Source: Subdoligranulum variabile (GTDB lineage: Bacteria > Bacillota > Clostridia > Oscillospirales > Ruminococcaceae). Taken from it: a stretch of 48,769 bases of DNA. The notes under the pieces were generated by a model, which ran no database searches, was not told the DNA's origin, and saw only the letters and a list, made by a program, of their open reading frames with translations. The stretch spans positions 1-48,769 of the forward strand of contig SFKI01000013.1 in NCBI GenBank assembly GCA_004554775.1. Reading direction: 5' to 3'. The translations under genes were made by a program, and so were the position numbers. Below are positions 34,014-40,844 of the stretch, one piece after another (positions within the stretch are counted from its first letter, which is position 1; every line of letters begins with the position of its first letter).

Positions 34014-35014
34014 AGCTTGGCTCTGTCACCATCATCATCCCCTGCTACAAGGCCGCAGCCACACTGCGCCGCGCGGTAGGATCTGCGCTGCACGGTGCAC
34101 CCGCCGATACCCAACTGCTGCTGGTCGACGACGGCAGCCCCGACGATACCGGCGCGCTGTGTGACGAGCTGGCCGCACAGGACTCCCGCATTACCGCGCT
34201 GCACCGTGCAAACGGCGGGGCGGGCGCGGCCCGCAATACCGGGCTGGATGCCGCCGACGGCGACTGGGTACTGTTTCTGGATGCCGATGATGAACTGCTG
34301 CCCGGCCTGTGGGACGAGCTGAACGCGCTGGACGCGACCGCCCAAAAAGCGAACCTGCTGCTGTTTAACCTTTGCCGGGCCAGCGGCGGCGATACCGCCG
34401 GGGTGCTGGCCCCGGGCTTTTACCCCAGCCTGCCCGCCCTGGGCGATGCACTGGAGCCGTTGCTGTTTACCAGCGGCCTGCTGGCGGCACCTTACCCCAA
34501 GCTGTTCCGCCGGGAGCAACTCGGGACGCTGCGGTTCGACGCACGGCTGCAAATCAACGAAGATGTTTTGTTCAACTTACAATTTTTACAAAATGGCTCT
34601 GCCATTTATTGTCTGCATGGTGTATACTATAAGCAAAACGATGTGGGCGCAGGCAGCCTTTCCCGCTCCCTGCGGGGAGATCTGCTGGACGCCGAGGCCA
34701 TTACCCGCCCGGCGCTGGAAGCCCTGCTGACGCAAAACGGCATTGCCCCTGCGTCTTATCTGCAAACCAGCCGGGTGCGCGCGTGCCTCAACCAATACGG
34801 TCTGCTGACCGGCTGCAAGGGCAGCTTATCGTACGCACGGCGGCGGGCGCTGTTCGGGCGTATTTTGCAGGACACCGACGCCCGCGCAGCGCTGCGGGCA
34901 CGGCTGCAAGCCGACCCCAACCGCCTGCTGGCGCTGCCCTACAAGCTGGGGCTGGCGCTGCGCGCACCGGGATTTTTAGCCGCCTACACGCTGGCAAAAC
35001 AGCGATTTTTATAA
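34010..35014 (+). CDS. Glycosyltransferase family 2 (cluster gene 5)
   Basis: The product is 334 residues. The GT-A motifs are VTIIIPCYKAAATLRRAVGSAL, LLVDDGSPDDT (Asp40-Asp41), RNTGLDAADG and the metal-binding DADD (91-94). The start is a GTG at 34010 inside the previous stop. Unlike its surroundings, the stretch from about 34553 to 34640 is AT-rich (TTTTGTTC, TTACAATTTTTACAAAATGG), coding for INEDVLFNLQFLQNGSAIYC. That could be a patch of foreign or recombined sequence within an otherwise GC-rich gene. Confidence 0.9.
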   Translation: MKLGSVTIIIPCYKAAATLRRAVGSALHGAPADTQLLLVDDGSPDDTGALCDELAAQDSRITALHRANGGAGAARNTGLDAADGDWVLFLDADDELLPGLWDELNALDATAQKANLLLFNLCRASGGDTAGVLAPGFYPSLPALGDALEPLLFTSGLLAAPYPKLFRREQLGTLRFDARLQINEDVLFNLQFLQNGSAIYCLHGVYYKQNDVGAGSLSRSLRGDLLDAEAITRPALEALLTQNGIAPASYLQTSRVRACLNQYGLLTGCKGSLSYARRRALFGRILQDTDARAALRARLQADPNRLLALPYKLGLALRAPGFLAAYTLAKQRFL

Positions 35015-35026
35015 AAGGAGTCTGCC

Positions 35027-36049
35027 ATGGCGATGGATCACCCCAAAATCAGCATTATTACCTCGGTGTACAAAACCGGGCATTATCTGCCGCTGACCGT
35101 GCAAAGCATCCTGGCACAGACATTTGCCGATTTTGAACTGCTGCTCGTCGATGACGGCAGCCCCGATGACAGCGGCGCAGTAGCCGACGAGCTGGCCAAA
35201 ACCGACGCCCGCATCCGGGTCTTTCACAAAGAAAACGGCGGGCCCGCCAGCGCCAGCAATGTGGGGCTGGACAATGCCCGCGGGGATTACATCGGGTTTG
35301 TCGACTCGGACGATCTGATCGAGCCGGACATGTACGAGAAATTGTACGCCGCCGTGCAGGCCCCCGGCGTGCGGCTGGCCGCCTGCGCGGGTGACTGCAT
35401 CGACGAGAACGGCAGCAAGATCGAGGGCCGCGTTGTCGCCAGTGCGCTGCGCGGCGTGCGCGATGCGCAGGAGCTGCTTTTAGATGCGTTCCAGACCGGC
35501 AGCTTTTACGGACCGCTGAGCTGGAATAAGCTGTTTGATGCGCGCCTGTTCAAAGACAAAGGCATCCATTACGATGAAACGATGCTTTTCGGCGACGACG
35601 CCAGCGTTTTGCACCGTGTGTTTGAGGGCGAACAGTGCAACTGCCTGGGCGATGCGCTCTACCATTACCGCACCCGCGCGGGGCAGATCACGACGGCGGG
35701 CTTCCCGCCGCGCAAGCTGGACGATCTGCGCATGTACTGGGACTGGCTGCAATATTTTGCCGCTAAGCCTGACCGCAAAGAGTATGTGCAGTGGGCGTCG
35801 GTATGTTTCTGGCGGCTGTTTTACCAGTTCTGGTGCCAGTCCGGTGCCGCCGGGAATCTGAACGATTTAAAAGACCAGTTTATGGCGCACAAAAAGCATC
35901 TGGATGCCCTGCTGCCGGACCTGATGCGCAGCCCGCTGCTGTCGGCGGGGGAAAAAATGCGGCTCGTCCTGTTCAGCGCGAATCCGTCGGCCTTTTACGG
36001 GGCCGCCACAGCCTGGGGACGCCTGACAGCAAAGAGGAAGGGGAACTAA
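35027..36049 (+). CDS. Glycosyltransferase family 2 (cluster gene 6)
   Basis: The product is 340 residues with motifs ISIITSVYKTGHYLPLTVQSIL, LLLVDDGSPDDSG (Asp42-Asp43), ASNVGLDNARGDYIGFVDSDDLIEPDM with the metal-binding DSDD (93-96), and GPLSWNKLFDARLF near 160-175. The first ATG (35027) has AAAGGAG at 6 bp and is preferred over the ATG two codons later. The gap to gene 5 is 12 bp. The C-terminal part is helical and may set acceptor choice. Confidence 0.9.
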   Translation: MAMDHPKISIITSVYKTGHYLPLTVQSILAQTFADFELLLVDDGSPDDSGAVADELAKTDARIRVFHKENGGPASASNVGLDNARGDYIGFVDSDDLIEPDMYEKLYAAVQAPGVRLAACAGDCIDENGSKIEGRVVASALRGVRDAQELLLDAFQTGSFYGPLSWNKLFDARLFKDKGIHYDETMLFGDDASVLHRVFEGEQCNCLGDALYHYRTRAGQITTAGFPPRKLDDLRMYWDWLQYFAAKPDRKEYVQWASVCFWRLFYQFWCQSGAAGNLNDLKDQFMAHKKHLDALLPDLMRSPLLSAGEKMRLVLFSANPSAFYGAATAWGRLTAKRKGN

Positions 36050-36053
36050 CACG

Positions 36054-37034
36054 ATGGAGCATATCGGAATCAGTGTGATCGTACCGATCTACAATACCAA
36101 ACCGTACCTGAAAGAGTGCGTGGACAGCATCCTGAAGCAGGAAGTTGAAGTGCCGTTTGAAGTGCTGCTGGTGGACGACGGTGCCACCGACGGCTGCGGC
36201 GAGCTGTGTGATGAGATTGCCGCCAAGGACAAGCGCGTGCGGGTCTTCCACCAGGAGAACCAGGGCTTGTCCGCTGCGCGCAACACCGGCATTGATGCCG
36301 CGCGCGGCCGCTACTTTGCCTTTGTGGACTCGGACGATGTCGTCTGCCCCGGCTACCTGCACACGCTGTATGCCGCCTGCGAGAAAAACGACGCCTACAT
36401 GGCACTTTGCTCGGTCGAGGATGTGCAGGAGAATGGCAAAAGCTGCGACCCCGCCAGCTACACCCGCCCCAACGCCGAGGGTGTTTTCTGCGGCAAGGAC
36501 TTGCTGAATGATTTTTACACCCCCAACGGCACCGTGTATACCGTGGCGTGGAACAAGCTGTACCGTGCCGAGGTCTGGAAGCTGCTGCACTACCCGGAGG
36601 GCCGCCTGCACGAAGATGATTTTGTCGCCCACCGCCTGTTCTGGCGCTGCGACAAGGTCGTGTGCGTGGACAAGGTGCTGTACCATTACCGGCTGCGCGG
36701 CGGCAGCATCTGCCGCACCAACACCAAGCCTGAAGCATTTGACGCCGTGGACGGCCTGGCCGACCGCTACCGTTTCTACGTGGAAAACGGCGCGGACCGC
36801 GCGGTGATCGACGCCGCCTATGCGGCCTGCTGGCGACGGTATCTCTTCCTGTGCGCGAAGGTACGCCAGAACCCCACCCCGCAGCTGGTAAAGGCCATCA
36901 GCAAAGAGCAGTTTTTGATGCAGGGGCTGATCAGCTATCTGCCCAACTGCCGCCAGATGAAGATGACCGAGAAGCTTTCCGCCGCCCGCTGGGCCATGAT
37001 GAGTGCGGAGAGCTTGTGCCCGATCAAGAAATAA
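36054..37034 (+). CDS. Glycosyltransferase family 2 (cluster gene 7)
   Basis: The product is 326 residues with motifs ISVIVPIYNTKPYLKECVDSIL, LLVDDGATDGCG (Asp41-Asp42), LSAARNTGIDAARG and DSDD (92-95). YTVAWNKLYRAEVWKLL and HEDDFVAHRLFW are the following conserved blocks. It lies 4 bp after gene 6. It is clearly of the same family as cluster genes 2, 5, 6 and 9, which share the DDG and DSDD blocks at nearly the same residue positions; these may come from local duplications, although the C-terminal thirds differ. Confidence 0.9.
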   Translation: MEHIGISVIVPIYNTKPYLKECVDSILKQEVEVPFEVLLVDDGATDGCGELCDEIAAKDKRVRVFHQENQGLSAARNTGIDAARGRYFAFVDSDDVVCPGYLHTLYAACEKNDAYMALCSVEDVQENGKSCDPASYTRPNAEGVFCGKDLLNDFYTPNGTVYTVAWNKLYRAEVWKLLHYPEGRLHEDDFVAHRLFWRCDKVVCVDKVLYHYRLRGGSICRTNTKPEAFDAVDGLADRYRFYVENGADRAVIDAAYAACWRRYLFLCAKVRQNPTPQLVKAISKEQFLMQGLISYLPNCRQMKMTEKLSAARWAMMSAESLCPIKK

Positions 37035-37108
37035 TTTTAAAAGCAATTCTGTATGCCGCCCCTGTTTATACGGGGATGTATGCGCTGCTGCGTTATTGCC
37101 AACCTTGC

Positions 37109-37142
37109 TGTAGGGGGCAGTACACAGCATCCGCCCCTACAG
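37109..37142. repeat. Short TAGGGGGC...GCCCCTA inverted repeat (copy 1)
   Basis: GTAGGGGGC and GCCCCTAC surround a 14-nt middle that contains CACAGCATC. Almost the same unit occurs at 48480-48511. It lies in the 140-bp gap between cluster genes 7 and 8, where nothing else is seen. Confidence 0.6.
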
Positions 37143-37174
37143 AATGATGTGACCACAACAAGGAGTTGCCCCCT

Positions 37175-38410
37175 TTGCCCATCCTGAAACCCGACAAAGA
37201 GAAAGAAAAATCGAAATTGCCCCGCGTGCTGTTGATCCCGCCGCCGGAACTGCCGGTGCCTGCGGTGCAGGGCGGCGCGGTGGAAACGCTGCTGACCCAT
37301 CTGATCCGTGAAAACGAGAAGCAGGGTCGGCTCGCTTTGCTGTGCGCCAGCGTGCCCGATGAGGCCGCCCGCCGTGCAGCCGAGGGCTTGCAGCACACCA
37401 AAATGCTGTACGTTGCGCGCCCGCACGGCCACCGCCGCTACTGGCCCATGGTGTTTTTGGAGCGGTGCGTGGGCATTGCCGCGCCCTATGACCCGTGGTA
37501 CCAGAAAGTGCAGCTCTCGCTGGCGCTGGAGCTCCCCGCCCCCGATGTCATCGTGGCCGAGGGCGGCAACCTGACCCAGTGCAGTGCCATCAGCCGCATG
37601 TTTGGCCGCAAGCGCTGCCTGGCGCACCTGCACGGGCAGACCAGCGGCAGCCCCGCTATGGATACCATTTACGGCGGCGTACTGGCGTTAAGTGAGTTTA
37701 TCCGCGACGATTACCTGCAAGGCAGCAGCCTGGACCGCCGCAGCGCCTACATTTTATATAATTGCATCGACACCGCGCGGTTCCGCCCCGCCCCGCCGCC
37801 GATGGCCCTGCGCACCCGGCTGGGCTTTGCGCCCAAGGATTTTGTGGTGCTGTTCTGCGGGCGGCTGGAACCGGACAAGGGCATCCACAAGCTGATGGAA
37901 GCGCTGACGAAATTACCGGTGCCGAATATCCGGCTGTTGATCGTGGGCAGCCCGTTTTTTGGCCGCACCCAGCAAAGCAGCTTTTTGCGCAAACTGGAAC
38001 AGCAGGCCAAGGCACTGGGCGACCGCGTGCAGTTTACCGGCTATATCCCCAACGAGGATCTGCCCGATTACTACCGGCTGGCAGATCTGGTCTGCGTGCC
38101 CACGCTGGTAGAGGAAGCCGCCGGGCTGGTGGCGATGGAAGCCATGGCCTGCGGCCGCCCCGTGCTGGCTACCCGCAGCGGCGGCATGCCTGAATACCTT
38201 GAGGGTAGCCAGGCCGTGCTGGTGGAGCGCGGCGAGAACATCGCCGACCAACTCGCATGGAGCATCCGCATGCTGTACGAGCACCCCGCCCTGTGTGCCG
38301 AGATGGGCGCCGCCGGGGTTAAGCGCGCGCAGGATTTCTCAATTGCGCGTTACTATGATGAATTCGTGCGTATTGTAACCGAGATTGCACAGAACGGAGG
38401 GACGCCATGA
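37175..38410 (+). CDS. Glycosyltransferase, GT4 family (cluster gene 8)
   Basis: The product is 411 residues of GT-B type. The acceptor-side half starts RVLLIPPPELPVPAVQGGAVETLLTHLIREN. The donor-side half has LFCGRLEPDKGIHKLMEAL and the E-x7-E motif in EEAAGLVAMEAMACGRPVLATRSGGMPEYL. The start is a TTG at 37175 with AAGGAG at 9 bp; an earlier TTG at 37166 touches the ribosome site and is less likely. The next gene overlaps its stop. Function: sugar transfer in the same glycan pathway, substrate unknown. Confidence 0.9.
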   Translation: MPILKPDKEKEKSKLPRVLLIPPPELPVPAVQGGAVETLLTHLIRENEKQGRLALLCASVPDEAARRAAEGLQHTKMLYVARPHGHRRYWPMVFLERCVGIAAPYDPWYQKVQLSLALELPAPDVIVAEGGNLTQCSAISRMFGRKRCLAHLHGQTSGSPAMDTIYGGVLALSEFIRDDYLQGSSLDRRSAYILYNCIDTARFRPAPPPMALRTRLGFAPKDFVVLFCGRLEPDKGIHKLMEALTKLPVPNIRLLIVGSPFFGRTQQSSFLRKLEQQAKALGDRVQFTGYIPNEDLPDYYRLADLVCVPTLVEEAAGLVAMEAMACGRPVLATRSGGMPEYLEGSQAVLVERGENIADQLAWSIRMLYEHPALCAEMGAAGVKRAQDFSIARYYDEFVRIVTEIAQNGGTP

Positions 38411-39468
38411 GCAAGGCGACGATCTGCGTGGTAGTGCCCGTATACAAAGCCATGGCTACCCTGGACCGCTGCGTGGAAAGCGTGCTGGCCCAGCAGGTGG
38501 ACGGCGGGCTGGCCTGCATTCTGGTGGACGACGGCAGCCCCGACGAAAGCGGCGCCATGTGCGACGCCTGGGCCGCAAAGGACGACCGTGTGACGGTCAT
38601 CCATCAGGACGACTTGGGTGTTTCGGGCGCACGCAACAGCGGCGTTGCCGCAGCAGACAGCGAGTTCATTGTGTTTCTGGACTCGGACGATGCGCTACGC
38701 CCCGGCGCTTTGCAGGCGGCATTGACTGCCCAGCGCGCCGCCCCGCAGGACTTTGTGGTATGGCACTACACGACCGACGAGCACGACCCCGCCGCCGTAA
38801 CGGCTGACGCCGCCCTGCGCCCCCAGGCAGGTCTTGCACGGCTATGGCTGGACTGCCTGCTTGCCATGCCGTGGAACAAGCTGTACCGCACCGACCTTGC
38901 CAAACAGCTGCCCTTTGACGTGCAGTACACGTTGGGCGAGGATTTGCAGTTTGTGCTGGATTATATCGCACTGTTGGGGCAGACCGCGCCGGGCTTTGGC
39001 TACCGCGTGCTGAACAGCCCGCTGACCTTTTATGATTGCAGCCGCGGCGGGACGCTTTCGACGCGGTACCACGCCAATTACTGCGATATCTGGCCCAAGC
39101 ACTTTGCCAAGCTGAACGCAGCCTGCCATACGGCAGGCTGCCCGGCCGAGGATTTGCGCCCCCTGCACCGCGCCGAGCTGCAGGTGTTCGCGGAGGGCGT
39201 GGCCGACATCATGCGGCGCGACCCCTCCCCCACCAAGCGGCTGAGGGGCTACAAGGCCGAGGCCGCCCTGCGCAGCCCCTGGCTGCGTGCGCTGTTGGAG
39301 CGCATGAAGATTGAGGGCTGCTACAGCGCCTACTACCTGCCCTGCCGCTGGCGCAATGTAGGTCTTGTGTGCCGCTTGGCCAATGCACGGCTGGCGGACA
39401 GCCCCCTGTACGGCAAGCTGGATTGGGCCGGGTATTATCTGCTGTTGGGGCGGATGAGAAGAGATTAA
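38407..39468 (+). CDS. Glycosyltransferase family 2 (cluster gene 9)
   Basis: The product is 353 residues with motifs ICVVVPVYKAMATLDRCVESVL, ILVDDGSPDESG (Asp41-Asp42), SGARNSGVAAADSEFIVFLDSDDALRPG with DSDD (92-95), and AMPWNKLYRTDLAKQLPF. The ATG overlaps the stop of gene 8 and has ACGGAGGG upstream. It is the last gene of the cluster and is followed by a strong terminator. No flippase, chain-length or initiating sugar-phosphate transferase was found in the cluster. Confidence 0.9.
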   Translation: MSKATICVVVPVYKAMATLDRCVESVLAQQVDGGLACILVDDGSPDESGAMCDAWAAKDDRVTVIHQDDLGVSGARNSGVAAADSEFIVFLDSDDALRPGALQAALTAQRAAPQDFVVWHYTTDEHDPAAVTADAALRPQAGLARLWLDCLLAMPWNKLYRTDLAKQLPFDVQYTLGEDLQFVLDYIALLGQTAPGFGYRVLNSPLTFYDCSRGGTLSTRYHANYCDIWPKHFAKLNAACHTAGCPAEDLRPLHRAELQVFAEGVADIMRRDPSPTKRLRGYKAEAALRSPWLRALLERMKIEGCYSAYYLPCRWRNVGLVCRLANARLADSPLYGKLDWAGYYLLLGRMRRD

Positions 39469-39475
39469 ATAAGGA

Positions 39476-39520
39476 GCAGGGTCGATACACTTTCTATCGT
39501 GTGCCGACCCTGCTATTTTG
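39476..39520 (+). terminator. Terminator of the glycosyltransferase cluster
   Basis: GCAGGGTCG and CGACCCTGC form a 9-bp stem with an inner ATACAC/GTGT stem, followed by ATTTTG. Confidence 0.8.
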
Positions 39521-39528
39521 TAGAATCT

Positions 39529-39560
39529 AAAGGCTCCCTTGTGCAAAGGGAGCCCTTTTA
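39529..39560. repeat. Short AGGCTCCC hairpin
   Basis: AAAGGCTCCCTT and AAAGGGAGCCCTTT pair around a small loop. It is of the same type as the hairpins at 14635 and 22446 and lies between two opposing terminators. Confidence 0.6.
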
Positions 39561-39572
39561 GGCTGCGGGCAT

Positions 39573-39612
39573 AAAAAAATCCCGCATCGTCCGGAGCAGA
39601 GAACGATGCGGG
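39573..39612 (-). terminator. Terminator of the predicted RNA
   Basis: CCCGCATCGT and ACGATGCGGG form a 10-bp stem with a 12-nt loop, followed on the minus strand by an A and seven Ts. Confidence 0.88.
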
Positions 39613-39735
39613 CGTAACGCAATAAGCAGACCGCTAAAAAGGCGCAGAGCAAAACGCCATAACGGAGGCGCAGCCTGTTATTGGCAGGAACCGCACCGGT
39701 GAGGCAATAGGCCGATGGGGTTCGAGATTGGTTAT

Positions 39736-39753
39736 GGTTAGTATTAGCTAACT
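39736..39753. promoter_or_regulatory. GGTTAG-N6-CTAACT dyad at the RNA start site
   Basis: An inverted repeat of 5-6 bp arms lies 8 bp downstream of the -10 box. The same dyad with the same 6-bp spacer occurs at 44833-44850 (eno) and 45034-45051 (HD-GYP/AraC gene). It may be an operator or a 5' hairpin of the RNA. Confidence 0.6.
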
Positions 39754-39761
39754 GCGGTTAT

Positions 39762-39790
39762 ACTTTACCATACGAAAGCTATAATGTCAA
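39762..39790 (-). promoter_or_regulatory. Promoter of the predicted RNA
   Basis: Minus strand TTGACA (plus 39785-39790), 17-bp spacer, TAAAGT (plus 39762-39767). The -35 box is perfect. It begins about 47 bp past the pflA stop. Confidence 0.7.
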
Positions 39791-39836
39791 GCATTTTTTA
39801 AAAATAATCCCTGTATTTTTTGTAGGATTTTTTCGC

Positions 39837-40598
39837 TCACTCTTTCGGCGCGTCGGGGTAGTCTTTTACATGCAGCAGGGCTTCGGCCTGGGCTACTTCC
39901 TCGGCGGTGGGCACGCGCACGCCGTCCAGCGGGTACGGGATGCCCAGGTTCTGCCACTTGAACAGCCCCAGCGTGTGGTAGGGCAAGATCTCCACGCGGC
40001 GCACGGTGGGCAGCGTTTTAATAAACGCATCCAGCCGGCGCAGGCCGTCGGTGTCGTCGGTCAGGCCGGGCACCAGCACGTGGCGGATCCAGAGGTCAAC
40101 GCCTTTGGACGCGACGTACTGCGCCATCGCCAGAATATTTTTGTTGCTGTGGCCCGTCAGCTTTTTGTGTTTTTCGTCGTCGATCTCTTTCAGGTCCAGG
40201 ATGACCAGGTCGGTATTTTCCAGCAGCTTGTCAAAGCGGGCCATCCAGTCGGCGTTGTCAGGCGCAAAGGGCTGGGCGCTGGTGTCCAGCGCGGTCTGCA
40301 CCTTTTTTGCGTGGGCCAGGCGGAACACCTCACTGACGAAATCCAGCTGGCGCAGCGGTTCGCCGCCGCTGATGGTGAGCCCGCCATTATTGCGCCAGTA
40401 GTTGCGGTAGCGGTAGGCCGCCGCAAACGCTTCCTGCGGGGTCTTGGCGTTATCCTGGGTGAAGGCCCAGGTCTCGGGGTTATGGCAATACTGGCAGCGC
40501 ATGGCGCAGCCCTGCAAAAAAATAATATACCGCACGCCCGGCCCATCGACCAGGCCGAAGGTTTCGACAGAATGGATATAGCCTAAGGTTTCGGACAT
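39837..40598 (-). CDS. pflA: Pyruvate formate-lyase activating enzyme
   Basis: The 253-residue radical SAM enzyme places the glycyl radical on pyruvate formate-lyase. The cluster-binding cysteines are in CAMRCQYC (Cys31, Cys35, Cys38), followed by ISGGEPLRQ for SAM binding. The length is normal for the family. The ATG at 40598 has GGAGG at 8 bp; upstream in-frame codons run into the repeat at 40633-40750 and are not used. It lies downstream of pflB on the same strand, but a terminator and a repeat separate the two, so it may have its own promoter or be read through. Confidence 0.94.
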   Translation of the reverse strand: MSETLGYIHSVETFGLVDGPGVRYIIFLQGCAMRCQYCHNPETWAFTQDNAKTPQEAFAAAYRYRNYWRNNGGLTISGGEPLRQLDFVSEVFRLAHAKKVQTALDTSAQPFAPDNADWMARFDKLLENTDLVILDLKEIDDEKHKKLTGHSNKNILAMAQYVASKGVDLWIRHVLVPGLTDDTDGLRRLDAFIKTLPTVRRVEILPYHTLGLFKWQNLGIPYPLDGVRVPTAEEVAQAEALLHVKDYPDAPKE

Positions 40599-40632
40599 AA
40601 GGGTTGCCTCCGTTGGTGGTTTAGAATACGTG

Positions 40633-40750
40633 CAGGCTCCCCTGGAGGGGAGCTGGCAGCGAAGCTGACTGAAGGGTGGCCGGGTGGTGGTTCGTGTCCC
40701 TGGGGCCACCCCTCACCCGCTGCACGGGAGCTCCCCTCAAAGGGAGCCTC
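40633..40750. repeat. Palindromic intergenic repeat, AGGCTCCCC type (copy 2)
   Basis: CAGGCTCCCCT and AAGGGAGCCTC bound about 118 bp with the interior CTGAAGGGTGGCCGG and GGCCACCCCTCACCCGCTG. It matches copy 1 at 10185-10309 nearly base for base except for the middle loop. Confidence 0.75.
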
Positions 40751-40773
40751 TAATTATAGTATACCATACAAAA

Positions 40774-40812
40774 GGGCCCGCAGCCGCACGCTGCAGGCCC
40801 TTTATTTTTTTA
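40774..40812. terminator. Terminator between pflB and pflA
   Basis: GGGCC-GCAG and CTGC-GGCCC (40774-40800) form a stem flanked by T-rich runs on both sides. On the minus strand the run is TTTTGTAT, so it should end most pflB transcripts. Confidence 0.7.
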
Positions 40813-40844
40813 TAGTTCTTTCTTTTCAAAGAAAGAACCGCAAA

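Larger units (their letters stand above)
39573..39756 (-). ncRNA. Probable structured non-coding RNA, family unassigned
   Basis: An RNA of about 184 nt is predicted on the minus strand because a promoter (TTGACA/TAAAGT, 39762-39790) and a clear terminator (39573-39612) enclose a stretch with no reading frame. In minus-strand RNA the predicted helices are: GUUAG/CUAAC (39737-39752), CCAUAAC/GUUAUGG closing the middle (39731-39737 with 39657-39663), ACCGC/GCGGU near the ends (39754-39758 with 39630-39634), and a long hairpin GGUGCGG-CCUG / CAGG-CUGCGCC (39667-39697). The hairpin loop CCAAUAA can pair with UUAUUG at 39620-39625, a possible pseudoknot. The size suits 6S RNA or the raiA-type RNA of Clostridia, but neither core was recognised. 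It could also be a long 3' region of pflA. Confidence 0.6.

Noticed and set aside
39715..39732. tRNA T-arm (GGGGTTCGAG) on the plus strand
   Set aside because: The flanks do not pair as a T stem and no anticodon or acceptor stem is found; the region is better explained as part of the minus-strand RNA.
39573..39756. Naming the RNA as 6S RNA or raiA RNA
   Set aside because: Length is compatible, but the ends do not form the long closing stem of 6S and no conserved core could be verified by eye, so the family was left open.
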